Shown one piece after another: positions 1 through 6,839 of a stretch of DNA of 19,920 bases. Position numbers and translations under genes: made by a program. The stretch covers positions 1 to 19,920 of the forward strand of contig CABUTL010000007.1 of NCBI GenBank assembly GCA_902494375.1, read 5' to 3'. How positions within the stretch are numbered: the first letter of the stretch is position 1; every line of letters begins with the position of its first letter. The notes under the pieces are model-generated. The model was not told the DNA's origin. It searched no databases and saw nothing but the letters and a program-made list of their open reading frames with translations. The DNA comes from an uncultured Collinsella sp. Its GTDB lineage: Bacteria; Actinomycetota; Coriobacteriia; Coriobacteriales; Coriobacteriaceae.

Positions 1-1
1 G

Positions 2-841
2 ACCCATGGCTTTGGCATCCCCGACTACCTGGACGGCATCCGCGGTTCGCTTGACGACTACACCTGGGATCAGCTGCAGGAGATTTCGCTCAAGATTAAG
101 GCCGCCGAGACCCGTAGCGAGGCACGCGAGATTGCCAAGCGCTATCACCTGCTCGATGCCGATGGGCATATCCCCCATCCGTGTACCAAACGTGTCACGC
201 TCACCAACGGGCTGCAGGTTGGCGCGCAGCTTGTGGGCATCCGCCACGATGAGCTTCTGGACGGGACGGGCAAGGCCGGATTGACGTTTATGTTCGATGC
301 GGGTATTGCCGAGCGCAACGCTGCGGCTGAACCGCCGAGCGCCGGCTGGGCAGATTGCGAGCTGCGGGAATGGCTCAACGGCGACGGCCTTAAGCTGCTG
401 CCCAACGAGTTGCGCGCACTCATCAAATCTGTCAAAAAGATCTCGAATAACGCTGGCGCCGCCAACAGTGCATCGTGTCTGAGCGAGTTGCCCGCAACCC
501 TTTGGCTGCCCGCCATGGTCGAGTTGTGCGGTACGCAACCGCCCGATTCGTTTGCCAAGGACTATCACTACCTGGCAGACATCTACAACGGCGAGGGCAA
601 GGAGTATCAGCTCTTCCGCGAGCTCAAGGTGAGCCCGTATTCCACGAACGAGACGATGGTCCGCCAGTGGAAGGGCAAGGACACCTGCTGGTGGGAGCGC
701 ACGGTGAGCCCCGACTCATCGGAGACCGAAGGCACGCTCTACATAAACCGTGTGGGCCACGACGGCGACATCTTTACGTACGCAACGCCTGCGGACAAGC
801 CAAACAAACGAACCTGTGTGATCCCCGGATTCTGTATCTAG
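2..841 (+). CDS. DUF6273-type protein, 5' end outside window
   Basis: The reading frame is already open at the left edge and runs to TAG at 839-841, so at least 279 residues are visible and the start is missing. The first visible part (YTWDQLQEISLKIKAAETRS, then a Lys/Arg-rich stretch ending in YHLLDADG) reads like the short helical domain that precedes DUF6273 modules in Coriobacteriia proteins. The C-terminal half has the DUF6273 style: an aromatic CWWERTVSP segment, where family members usually have WWLRSP, and the terminal VIPGFCI, comparable to the usual GVRPAFCI. This is pattern recognition from memory. The biochemical role of DUF6273 is not established. An internal ATG at 233 exists but codon use and the upstream domain argue that the protein begins earlier. 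No terminator is visible directly downstream; palindromes begin 38 bp after the stop. Confidence 0.75.
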   Translation, partial: THGFGIPDYLDGIRGSLDDYTWDQLQEISLKIKAAETRSEAREIAKRYHLLDADGHIPHPCTKRVTLTNGLQVGAQLVGIRHDELLDGTGKAGLTFMFDAGIAERNAAAEPPSAGWADCELREWLNGDGLKLLPNELRALIKSVKKISNNAGAANSASCLSELPATLWLPAMVELCGTQPPDSFAKDYHYLADIYNGEGKEYQLFRELKVSPYSTNETMVRQWKGKDTCWWERTVSPDSSETEGTLYINRVGHDGDIFTYATPADKPNKRTCVIPGFCI

Positions 842-879
842 GGAGCGGGCATCTTGCCGTGACGGGACCCCCGGCAATT

Positions 880-1177
880 GCCTCGATCTGTAACACTAGC
901 TCGGCAGATACAGGTCTAGATGTTACAGAACGAGACAAACCCCAACCCCGCGAGACAACATCTCAATCTGTAACAACTAGGACCCAATTATCGGTCTTAC
1001 TGTTACAGATCGAGATGTTCGGGTTGCCCTCTAATAGTTTGTCTCGATCTGTAACATCTAGCAGGTAAAACGGTCCCCAGATGTTACAGATCGAGACGTT
1101 AAGTTGTGACTCGATGTAATGTCTAGATCTGTAACAGTTACTCGACAAAAACGGGTCTAGTTGTTACAGATTGAGAT
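880..1177. repeat. 57-bp palindrome array, cluster 1 (four units)
   Basis: Four imperfect palindromes of exactly 57 bp lie at 880-936, 960-1016, 1041-1097 and 1121-1177. Starts are 80, 81 and 80 bp apart and linkers are 23-24 bp. The left arm approximates GTCTCGATCTGTAACAG and the right arm is its complement; the core ATCTGTAACA is present in all four left arms. The 23-nt loops have a polarity: units 1, 3 and 4 carry it on the minus strand (for example CTAGACC in the complement of unit 4), unit 2 on the plus strand. The cluster fills the gap between the DUF6273-type gene and the copper promoter. Confidence 0.92.
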
Positions 1178-1211
1178 GATTGGTTGGGACGATCCATCGG
1201 CCAACCAACCA

Positions 1212-1226
1212 CCCTCATCTGTAACG
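1212..1226 (+). repeat. Orphan half-site of the 57-bp palindrome
   Basis: CCTCATCTGTAACGA carries the ATCTGTAAC core of the left arm but has no matching right arm. It lies about 9 bp off the 80-bp register of the preceding four units and 26 bp upstream of the putative copA -35 hexamer. It may be a decayed fifth unit or a coincidence. Confidence 0.45.
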
Positions 1227-1251
1227 AAATGTCATACATTTCTTTCTGTAC

Positions 1252-1282
1252 TGGACACCCCCAGGGGGTATGGGTGTATAGT
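1252..1282 (+). promoter_or_regulatory. copA promoter with CsoR-type operator
   Basis: TGGACA at 1252-1257 (5/6 match to TTGACA) and TATAGT at 1277-1282 are separated by 19 bp. The spacer holds CCCCCAGGGGG (1258-1268) followed by TATGGGTG. This G/C-tract inverted repeat with a flanking GTATGG resembles operators of CsoR copper repressors, and a csoR gene lies about 2.9 kb downstream. Repression by apo-CsoR and relief by Cu(I) is therefore the expected logic. A 19-bp spacer is also typical of MerR-family activated promoters, so CueR-type control cannot be excluded from sequence alone. Confidence 0.7.
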
Positions 1283-1329
1283 ATCGGCAAGTTAACACTT
1301 TCAACGCCGAACCACAGAGAGGAGAAGCC

Positions 1330-3669
1330 ATGGCTCAAGATAAGTTCGACGTGGGCGGCATGACGTGCGCCGCTTGCCAGGCGCACGTGGACCGCGCCGT
1401 CAGCAAGCTCGACGGCGTCCAAAGCGTCGCGGTCAACCTGCTCGCCGGTTCCATGATGGTCGGCTATGACCCCGCGCAGGTCTCCCCCGACGATATCTGC
1501 AGCGCTGTCGATCGCGCTGGCTACTCGGCCTCGCCCGTCAGCACGGGCACCGACGCCGCCCAAAACGGCAGTACGCAAGCCAGGTCCGGCGCCGCCCATA
1601 TGGAGTCGCCCACCAAAAAGCTGGAGGCCGCCGCCTCTGCCATGCGCACCCGCCTCATCGTCTCGATCGTATTCCTCATCCCACTGTTCTACATAGGCAT
1701 GGGGCACATGCTTGGTTGGCCGCTGCCCGGCATTTTCACCGACCATACCCACAGCATGACACTCGCCCTCACCGAGCTCGTCCTGCTCATCCCCATCGTC
1801 TATGTCAACGACGCGTACTTTATCAATGGGTTTAAATCGCTCGCGCACGGCGCGCCCACCATGGACGCCCTTATTGCCGTGGGCGCCACCGCCTCCATCG
1901 CCTGGTCGCTCTACGCCATGTTCATCATGGCCGACCAATTAGCCGCGGGTCAGGTGCACGAGGCCATGATGACAGGCATGGACAATCTCTATTTTGAGAG
2001 CGCGGGCACGATCCTGTCGCTCGTCACCGTGGGCAAATACCTCGAGACGCGCAGCAAGTCCAAGACCGGCGGCGCTATCGAGGCGCTGATCGACCTTGCA
2101 CCCAAGACCGCGACCGTCGTTGCCGACGACGGCACCGAAACCACCGTCGATGTCGACAGCATCCTTCCCGGCCAGGTACTGCGTGTGCGCCCCGGCGAGT
2201 CCATCCCTGTCGACGGCGTGGTGCTCGAGGGCAGCTCGGCCGTGGACGAGAGCGCGCTCACCGGCGAGTCCATCCCCGTGGAAAAGACCGCCGGCGACAC
2301 CGTCAACGCCGCCACTGTCAACCGCACCGGCTCGTTTACCTTCCGTGCCACACGCGTGGGCGCCGACACGTCGCTCGCCAAGATTATCCAGCTCGTCGAG
2401 GACGCCAACGCCACCAAGGCGCCTATCGCCCGCATAGCCGACAAAGTCGCCGGCGTGTTCGTGCCCGTGGTGTTCGTGATCTCGGCTGTGACCTTTGCGG
2501 TGTGGATGGCACTGACCGGCAGCATAAACGAGGCGCTCACCTCCGCCGTGGCCGTGCTGGTGATCAGCTGTCCGTGCGCATTGGGTCTGGCCACGCCCGT
2601 CGCTATTATGGTCGGCACCGGCAAGGGCGCCGAGATGGGCATTCTGTTCAAGAGCGCCGAGGCGCTGGAGAACCTGCGCAGCGTGGGCACCGTGGTGCTC
2701 GATAAGACGGGCACGGTCACCCGCGGCAAGCCTGCCGTGACCGATATCGTGGTAGCCACGCGCGCTGACGGCTCGCCCGCCATGAGCGAAAAGGCGCTGC
2801 TCAAGCTGGCCGCTGCGCTGGAGCGCTCAAGCGAGCACCCGCTGGCCGAGGCGATTATGGCCGAGTGCGAGACACGCGGGATCGTCGCGCGCATGGTCGA
2901 GGACTTTGCCGCCGTGCCCGGTCGTGGCGTTACGGCGCACGAGGGGCAAAACGCCATTGCGGCCGGCAACGTACGCCTGATGGACGAGCTGGGCGTTACC
3001 GTGCCCGCGGGTCTTGCCGAGCAATTTGCCGCCGAGGGCAAGACGCCGCTGTTCTTTGCCAAGAACGGCGAGCTTGCCGGCACCATTGCCGTGGCTGATG
3101 AGGTCAAGGAGACGAGCGCCGGGGCCATCGCCGCATTGCGCTCGCTTGGCGTCGACGTGCGCATGCTCACCGGCGACAACCGCGTCACTACCGAAGCAAT
3201 CGCCCGCCGCGTGGGACTGAGCAGCGAGCAAGTCATCGCCGACGTCCTCCCCGCCGACAAGGAACGCCATGTGCGCGAACTGCAGGACGCGGGCGGCAAG
3301 GTCGCCATGGTGGGCGACGGCATCAACGACTCCCCCGCCCTGGCGCGCGCCGACGTGGGCCTTGCCATCGGTACCGGCGCCGACATCGCCAAAGAAGGGG
3401 CAGATGTGGTACTCATGCGCAGCGACCTCATGGACGTCGCCCGAGCCATCGAGCTGTCGCGCGCCACGATCCGCAACATCAAGCAGGACCTGTTCTGGGC
3501 ACTGTTCTACAACGGCATCGGCATTCCGCTGGCGGCGGGCGTGTTCTTCCCCCTCACCGGCTGGCAGCTCTCGCCCATGTTTGGCGCCGCCGCCATGAGC
3601 CTGTCGAGCGTGTGCGTCGTAAGCAACGCTCTGCGCTTAAAATCCTTTAAGCCAAAAGTGGCAAAATAA
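1330..3669 (+). CDS. copA: Copper-exporting P1B-type ATPase CopA
   Basis: This 779-residue inner-membrane ATPase is predicted to pump Cu(I) out of the cytoplasm. It has one N-terminal HMA metal-binding domain with GMTCAAC (Cys13, Cys16), a linker rich in Ala, Ser and Gln, then the membrane core starting near residue 95. The transport-site motif is CPC at 414-416 in [11 protein letters not shown]. The phosphorylation loop DKTGTVTRG begins at Asp458, the P1B-specific HP pair is at 503-504, TGDN is at 614-617 and GDGIND at 662-667. The last helix contains [15 protein letters not shown], the conserved end of P1B-1 pumps. Length and motif order are complete. AGAGAGGAGAA lies just upstream of ATG 1330, supporting that start. 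It is first in a group with copZ and csoR and sits behind a CsoR-like operator. CPC plus the MSxSS helix point to Cu(I) rather than Zn or Cd. Confidence 0.96.
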   Translation: MAQDKFDVGGMTCAACQAHVDRAVSKLDGVQSVAVNLLAGSMMVGYDPAQVSPDDICSAVDRAGYSASPVSTGTDAAQNGSTQARSGAAHMESPTKKLEAAASAMRTRLIVSIVFLIPLFYIGMGHMLGWPLPGIFTDHTHSMTLALTELVLLIPIVYVNDAYFINGFKSLAHGAPTMDALIAVGATASIAWSLYAMFIMADQLAAGQVHEAMMTGMDNLYFESAGTILSLVTVGKYLETRSKSKTGGAIEALIDLAPKTATVVADDGTETTVDVDSILPGQVLRVRPGESIPVDGVVLEGSSAVDESALTGESIPVEKTAGDTVNAATVNRTGSFTFRATRVGADTSLAKIIQLVEDANATKAPIARIADKVAGVFVPVVFVISAVTFAVWMALTGSINEALTSAVAVLVISCPCALGLATPVAIMVGTGKGAEMGILFKSAEALENLRSVGTVVLDKTGTVTRGKPAVTDIVVATRADGSPAMSEKALLKLAAALERSSEHPLAEAIMAECETRGIVARMVEDFAAVPGRGVTAHEGQNAIAAGNVRLMDELGVTVPAGLAEQFAAEGKTPLFFAKNGELAGTIAVADEVKETSAGAIAALRSLGVDVRMLTGDNRVTTEAIARRVGLSSEQVIADVLPADKERHVRELQDAGGKVAMVGDGINDSPALARADVGLAIGTGADIAKEGADVVLMRSDLMDVARAIELSRATIRNIKQDLFWALFYNGIGIPLAAGVFFPLTGWQLSPMFGAAAMSLSSVCVVSNALRLKSFKPKVAK

Positions 3670-3694
3670 GCTCACCATTAAGTCCATTTAGAAC

Positions 3695-3794
3695 GGGTTT
3701 TCCAGGTGCCCGAGATTGACCTGAAAGAGGAGCGACGCGTACTTTGGTACGCGAGCGACGGCTTGAAGGTCAAGGTCGGGTGCCTGGGAAAGCC
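3695..3794. repeat. Long imperfect palindrome between copA and copZ
   Basis: The two halves of this ~100-bp segment fold onto one another around a centre near 3744. Outer arms 3695-3728 and 3761-3794 pair with a few mismatches and G-T pairs, and the innermost hairpin is GCGTAC-TTTG-GTACGC (3737-3752). Between outer and inner stems, GAGCGACG occurs as a direct repeat (3730-3737, 3753-3760). No T-tract follows, so a simple intrinsic terminator is unlikely. It could be an mRNA-stabilising or processing hairpin separating copA from copZ, or a REP-like element. Confidence 0.7.
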
Positions 3795-3816
3795 GACACA
3801 ACAGAGAGGAATACCC

Positions 3817-4038
3817 ATGCGTTACACAATCAAGACTTCCGGCCTTATGTGCGGCCATTGCGATGCCACCGTCGAGACCGCGCTGCTCAACGTGGTCGGC
3901 GTGACCGATGCCGATGCCGATCACGAGACCCAGACCGTCCAGGTGGAGTGCGCCGATACCGTGACCGCCGAGCAGCTCGCCGCCGCTGTCGAGGCCGCGG
4001 GCGAGAAGTTCCACGCCCTATCCGTGACCGCCGCGTAG
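3817..4038 (+). CDS. copZ: Copper chaperone CopZ (HMA domain protein)
   Basis: This 73-residue cytoplasmic protein consists of a single heavy-metal-associated domain. The Cu(I)-binding motif is MCGHC near residues 10-14 (MRYTIKTSGLMCGHCDATVE), followed by the usual beta-alpha-beta pattern, with VVGVTDADADHETQTVQVEC and an Ala-rich final helix. Such chaperones carry Cu(I) to the N-terminal domain of CopA and to CsoR. ATG 3817 is chosen because AGAGAGGA stands 6 bp upstream and because the frame extension before it runs through the intergenic palindrome. It lies 147 bp after copA on the same strand and 135 bp before csoR. The family assignment is firm; delivery to this CopA is inferred from adjacency. 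Confidence 0.92.
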   Translation: MRYTIKTSGLMCGHCDATVETALLNVVGVTDADADHETQTVQVECADTVTAEQLAAAVEAAGEKFHALSVTAA

Positions 4039-4064
4039 CAGGCGCCGCCTACTCAATCCTCAGA

Positions 4065-4131
4065 AGTTGCGGTGAAATACGGACTGTTGAGCCGCCCTAG
4101 GCCTTTAAACAGTCCGTATTTCACCGCAACT
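4065..4131. repeat. 67-bp palindrome, second family, copy 1
   Basis: A perfect 24-bp inverted repeat: left arm 4065-4088 starts AGTTGCGGTGAAATACGG, right arm 4108-4131 is its exact complement, with a 19-bp loop containing CCGCCCTAGGCC. It lies between copZ and csoR. A related copy of exactly the same total length is at 18316-18382. No T-tract follows in either direction, so this is better read as an interspersed repeat than as a terminator. Confidence 0.93.
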
Positions 4132-4173
4132 GACGGGGACATCCGGAAGATCGACCAGAAACGAGGACCCGCC

Positions 4174-4446
4174 ATGATGGCAGACCATAAATCGGTAACC
4201 CGCATGCTCAAGACGGCACGTGGCCAGATTGATGGCATCCTGCGGATGGTCGAGGAGGATCGCTACTGCGTCGACATCTCAACGCAGCTCATGGCAACGC
4301 AGGCACTCATCGCGCGCATTAACGCCGATGTTCTCAAGGCTCACATCGAGGGCTGCGTCGCGGCGGCCATCGAATCGGGCGACGAGGAACTCAAGGCCGC
4401 CAAGCTCGCCGAGATCGAACGCGTCGTCGACAAGCTCGCCAAGTAA
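4174..4446 (+). CDS. csoR: CsoR-type copper-sensing transcriptional repressor
   Basis: This 90-residue all-helical protein belongs to the metal-sensitive repressor family formerly DUF156. The three Cu(I) ligands are in place: Cys32 (in RYCVDIST), His57 and Cys61 (in KAHIEGCV). Their spacing, C-x24-H-x3-C, equals that of Mycobacterium tuberculosis CsoR (C36, H61, C65). The N-terminal KSVTRMLKTARGQIDGILRM is the conserved DNA-contact and first-helix segment. ATG 4174 follows ACGAGGA with 6 bp spacing; an in-frame ATG at 4177 is an alternative. The frame stays open further upstream only through the 67-bp palindrome. It is third in the copA-copZ-csoR group and presumably acts on the operator at 1258-1276. 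RcnR or FrmR paralogues share the fold, but the C/H/C set and neighbours favour copper. Confidence 0.93.
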   Translation: MMADHKSVTRMLKTARGQIDGILRMVEEDRYCVDISTQLMATQALIARINADVLKAHIEGCVAAAIESGDEELKAAKLAEIERVVDKLAK

Positions 4447-4547
4447 TTGGTGCATTGGGAACAAACTTCTTTGCACCGTCTTGGTGTTCCGGGGACAGGT
4501 ACGTTTGCACCACCTTGGTGCAGATTAACCCGTCCCCAATGCACCAA
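4447..4547. repeat. Nested palindromic element with GTCCCCAATG ends
   Basis: The outer arms are TTGGTGCATTGGGAAC (4447-4462) and GTCCCCAATGCACCAA (4532-4547), 16 bp with one mismatch. Inside is a second palindrome from GGGGAC (about 4490) to GTCCCC, and a third, TGCACCA-cct-TGGTGCA (4506-4522). GGTGCA/TGCACC words alternate in orientation through the element. It begins one base after the csoR stop codon. It may act as a 3' structure for the cop transcript. A shorter element sharing the GTCCCCAA-type ends is at 9278-9318. Confidence 0.8.
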
Positions 4548-4592
4548 AAGGGGTATAAAGGCGTGCAGCATATCGAACGAAAGGCAATTCGC

Positions 4593-5066
4593 ATGAATGA
4601 CTTTATGAAGGGTCGCAACGGCGCCGATGAACTCACCATCGTGCTGGGCTTCATAGGAATTATTTTCGCGATGGTCGGATCGATGGCCCGTATCCAGTGG
4701 CTCAGCTGGATCGCCATCGCCGTAATCGCACTCGGCGTGCTGCGCGGCCTGTCCAAAAACATCGACGCGCGCCGCAAGGAAAATGATGCCTTCGTTGCCG
4801 CGACTGCCAACGTCCCCTGCCTGGGCAAGTTCGTGGCCAGCCTGGGCGGCGGAACTGCAGCGGCCAGCGCCTCGCGCGCAGCTGGAACGAGCAAGGAAGA
4901 CTTTGAGCGTGCCAAGCGCACGGCAAAGAAGATGTGGAAGGGCCGCAAGACCACGGCCTACCTCAAGTGCCCCAACTGCGGCCAGATGCTGTCCGTCCCC
5001 AAGGGCAAGGGCAAAATCCGCGTCACCTGTCCCAAGTGCCACGCTAAGATGGAGACGCGCTCCTAG
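4593..5066 (+). CDS. Small membrane protein with C-terminal zinc ribbon
   Basis: I do not recognise a named family for this 157-residue protein. Two hydrophobic segments occupy about residues 15-36 (TIVLGFIGIIFAMVGSMARI) and 37-55, forming a probable helical hairpin. A basic Ala-rich middle follows, then a zinc ribbon with CPNC at 126-129 and CPKC at 146-149, 16 residues apart, separated by a Lys/Gly-rich turn. It probably sits in the cytoplasmic membrane with the ribbon facing the cytoplasm (positive-inside reasoning). ATG 4593 is preferred because CGAAAGG lies about 9 bp upstream and the longer frame runs back into the nested palindrome. Similar small proteins are common in gut Actinobacteria and Firmicutes, usually without assigned function. 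A hairpin terminator follows. Confidence 0.8.
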   Translation: MNDFMKGRNGADELTIVLGFIGIIFAMVGSMARIQWLSWIAIAVIALGVLRGLSKNIDARRKENDAFVAATANVPCLGKFVASLGGGTAAASASRAAGTSKEDFERAKRTAKKMWKGRKTTAYLKCPNCGQMLSVPKGKGKIRVTCPKCHAKMETRS

Positions 5067-5088
5067 CCGTTACACCATGGGACAAAAT

Positions 5089-5125
5089 AAAAGCCGAGGC
5101 CTCGTGTTGAGACCCCGGCTTTTTG
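5089..5125 (+). terminator. Rho-independent terminator
   Basis: AAAGCCGAGGCCTC, loop GTGTT, then GAGACCCCGGCTTTTT forms a G+C-rich hairpin with an A-tract before and a T-tract after. It ends the + strand zinc-ribbon gene 22 bp upstream. The A-tract on the other side means it could also stop the convergent amidohydrolase transcript ending at 5174. Confidence 0.85.
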
Positions 5126-5173
5126 CATGGGGCGACATCATTCAATGAAGCTGTCGCCCCATCGCGCCAGCGC

Positions 5174-6544
5174 CTACGCTACGCCATCGCGAGCGAGCTC
5201 CTCTGCCAGGGCTTCTGCCGGCATGGCCATAATCGTGTCGAGCTCGGCGTCAACCTCGGGAATGCGCTTCACCTTGAGCTTGCGCACCAGATCGCCACGG
5301 CACATCACGTGCATCGGCTCACGCAGAGCGCGCAGGTCATCGAGCGGGTTCTCGCGCGTCACCAAAATGTCGGCCGTCTTGCCGCACTCGATCGTACCGG
5401 TCTCGCCGCCCAGCCCCAGTAGCTCAGCATTGACCTGCGTAGCCGTGTGCAGTGCAAAGGCATTGCTCACGCCCACGTACTTGGCAAAATAGACCACCTC
5501 GCGCCACATGTCGTACTGCGTCACGAACGGGCAGCTCGAATCCGTGCCCAGGCCCACCTTAACGCCTGCATCCAGGGCGGCACGAGCACTCTCGATAATG
5601 CCCGAGCACACGATGTCGCCGTTCTTCTTTTGCGTGTCGGTCGAACGGGTCTTTTCCGGATCGAGCAGCACAAACGGCAGCGCCGGACTAATCGTGCAGG
5701 TCACGCTCGGCGCGCGTCCCTCGAGCTGTGTTCCCGCGGCGCCGCGGTACAGCTCCAGAATCTCAGGCGTCATCGGAGCGCCGTGCTCGATTGTGTCGAC
5801 GCCGGCCCGAAGCGCGGCCTTCACACCTTCGGTGCTCTCGACATGGGCCATGACCGGAAGGCCAACCTCGTGTGCCGCCTTGCACGCCGCCGCGGCGACA
5901 TCGACCGGCATGCGCAGCACGCCCGGCTCGCCCACTTCGGTCGCGTCGAACACGCCGCCCGTCACGAACAGCTTGATGACGTCGGCACCTCGCGCATACA
6001 GATCGCGCACCTGTTCGGCCGCCTCGCCGGGGGTATTGGCGACCTGCGCGAACAGCCCCGCACCGTGACCACCCGGCACCGTAACGCCCGTTCCCGGCGC
6101 TACCAGGCGCGGACCCTGATACTTGCCGGCGTCGATGGCGTTGCGCATGGCGATGTCGGCGAACAACGGGTCGCCCGCGCCGCGCACCGTGGTCACGCCG
6201 CTTGCCAGCTGCTGCTGAGCGCTGCCCTTGAGGATATGGCGCACGATGGCGCGGCCCACCGGATTATCGAGCTTCTTCATCAGCGCGCCCGCATCGCCCG
6301 CCGAAACCGGCTTGCCCGAGCCGCACAGATGCACGTGCATATTGATGAGACCCGGCATGAGATACGCCCCTGCCAGGTCGATGACCTCGGCACCCGCCGG
6401 CGCCGGCGCCACGGCGCTCGGACCAATCCAAGTGATGACACCGCGCTCGACGGCCACGGCCATATCGGGCTGCGGCTCCATATGCTCCGAGCCATCCAGA
6501 ATGGTCGCATTGATAAACAACGTGGAACGATCGGCAGACGCCAT
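5174..6544 (-). CDS. Metal-dependent amidohydrolase family protein
   Basis: This 456-residue protein has the composite fold of imidazolonepropionase-like and prolidase-like amidohydrolases. A small beta-sandwich start (LFINATILDG) leads into the TIM barrel. Visible metal-site elements in order: HxH at 70-72 in PGLINMHVHL, a Lys in ADVIKLFVTGG (candidate carbamylated ligand), His in VMAHVES, His in TIEHGAP, and Asp in GLGTDSSCP. The C-terminus returns to the sandwich with CGKTADILV. Reaction class is hydrolysis of an amide or similar bond by a one- or two-metal centre; the substrate cannot be read from sequence. Start 6544 is chosen for GGGAGGAGCTCGAT directly upstream. A 16-bp perfect palindrome overlaps the likely -10, suggesting TetR-type control, though no such regulator is adjacent. 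Confidence 0.88.
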   Translation of the reverse strand: MASADRSTLFINATILDGSEHMEPQPDMAVAVERGVITWIGPSAVAPAPAGAEVIDLAGAYLMPGLINMHVHLCGSGKPVSAGDAGALMKKLDNPVGRAIVRHILKGSAQQQLASGVTTVRGAGDPLFADIAMRNAIDAGKYQGPRLVAPGTGVTVPGGHGAGLFAQVANTPGEAAEQVRDLYARGADVIKLFVTGGVFDATEVGEPGVLRMPVDVAAAACKAAHEVGLPVMAHVESTEGVKAALRAGVDTIEHGAPMTPEILELYRGAAGTQLEGRAPSVTCTISPALPFVLLDPEKTRSTDTQKKNGDIVCSGIIESARAALDAGVKVGLGTDSSCPFVTQYDMWREVVYFAKYVGVSNAFALHTATQVNAELLGLGGETGTIECGKTADILVTRENPLDDLRALREPMHVMCRGDLVRKLKVKRIPEVDAELDTIMAMPAEALAEELARDGVA

Positions 6545-6569
6545 ATCGAGCTCCTCCCTCACGATTAAC

Positions 6570-6589
6570 ATGAACATTTGTTCATTATC
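6570..6589 (-). promoter_or_regulatory. Palindromic operator over amidohydrolase promoter
   Basis: ATGAACATTTGTTCAT (6570-6585) is a perfect palindrome of 7-bp arms around TT. On the minus strand the overlapping GATAAT (6589 to 6584) is a plausible -10 for the amidohydrolase, 40 bp upstream of its ATG. Short A+T-rich palindromes of this shape are typical TetR/AcrR-family sites. No convincing -35 was found, so an activator or an extended element may contribute. Confidence 0.6.
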
Positions 6590-6693
6590 ACCTAGTCCCG
6601 CTGGATTGCTGCAGACGCATCGGTTAACGGAGGGAAGAGGGGATGTGGGGGACGGAATACGTTGCAGTCCCACCCCAGCGACACCAGGGAAAT

Positions 6694-6831
6694 GTCTCGA
6701 TCTGTAACAGGTACAGGGTTGTTGGGCCCCTTGCTGTTACAGATCAAGACATTCGGTCGACGCTTCACCGGTTTGTCTCGATCTGTAACAGTTACGAGCT
6801 CAAATAGCCTCTAAACGTTACAGATTGAGAC
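6694..6831. repeat. 57-bp palindrome array, cluster 2 (two units)
   Basis: Units at 6694-6750 and 6775-6831, 81 bp apart, linker 24 bp. Both have left arm GTCTCGATCTGTAACAG. By loop sequence both are in the minus orientation (TTAGAGG in the complement of the second unit). The second unit ends 8 bp before the stop codon of the AbiEi-like nuclease gene. The upstream part, 6590-6690, shows nothing recognisable. Confidence 0.92.
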
Positions 6832-6839
6832 AAAACCTC

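Noticed and set aside
3706..3816. N-terminal extension of CopZ
   Set aside because: It translates the intergenic palindrome, lacks a ribosome-binding site, and the 3817 start has a good one and gives a normal-length HMA protein.
4072..4173. N-terminal extension of CsoR
   Set aside because: It begins inside the 67-bp palindrome; ATG 4174 has a proper ribosome-binding site and gives typical CsoR length.
5123..6568. Several + strand frames within the amidohydrolase gene
   Set aside because: They overlap a complete amidohydrolase with metal ligands and a strong ribosome-binding site; the products have no recognisable domain.
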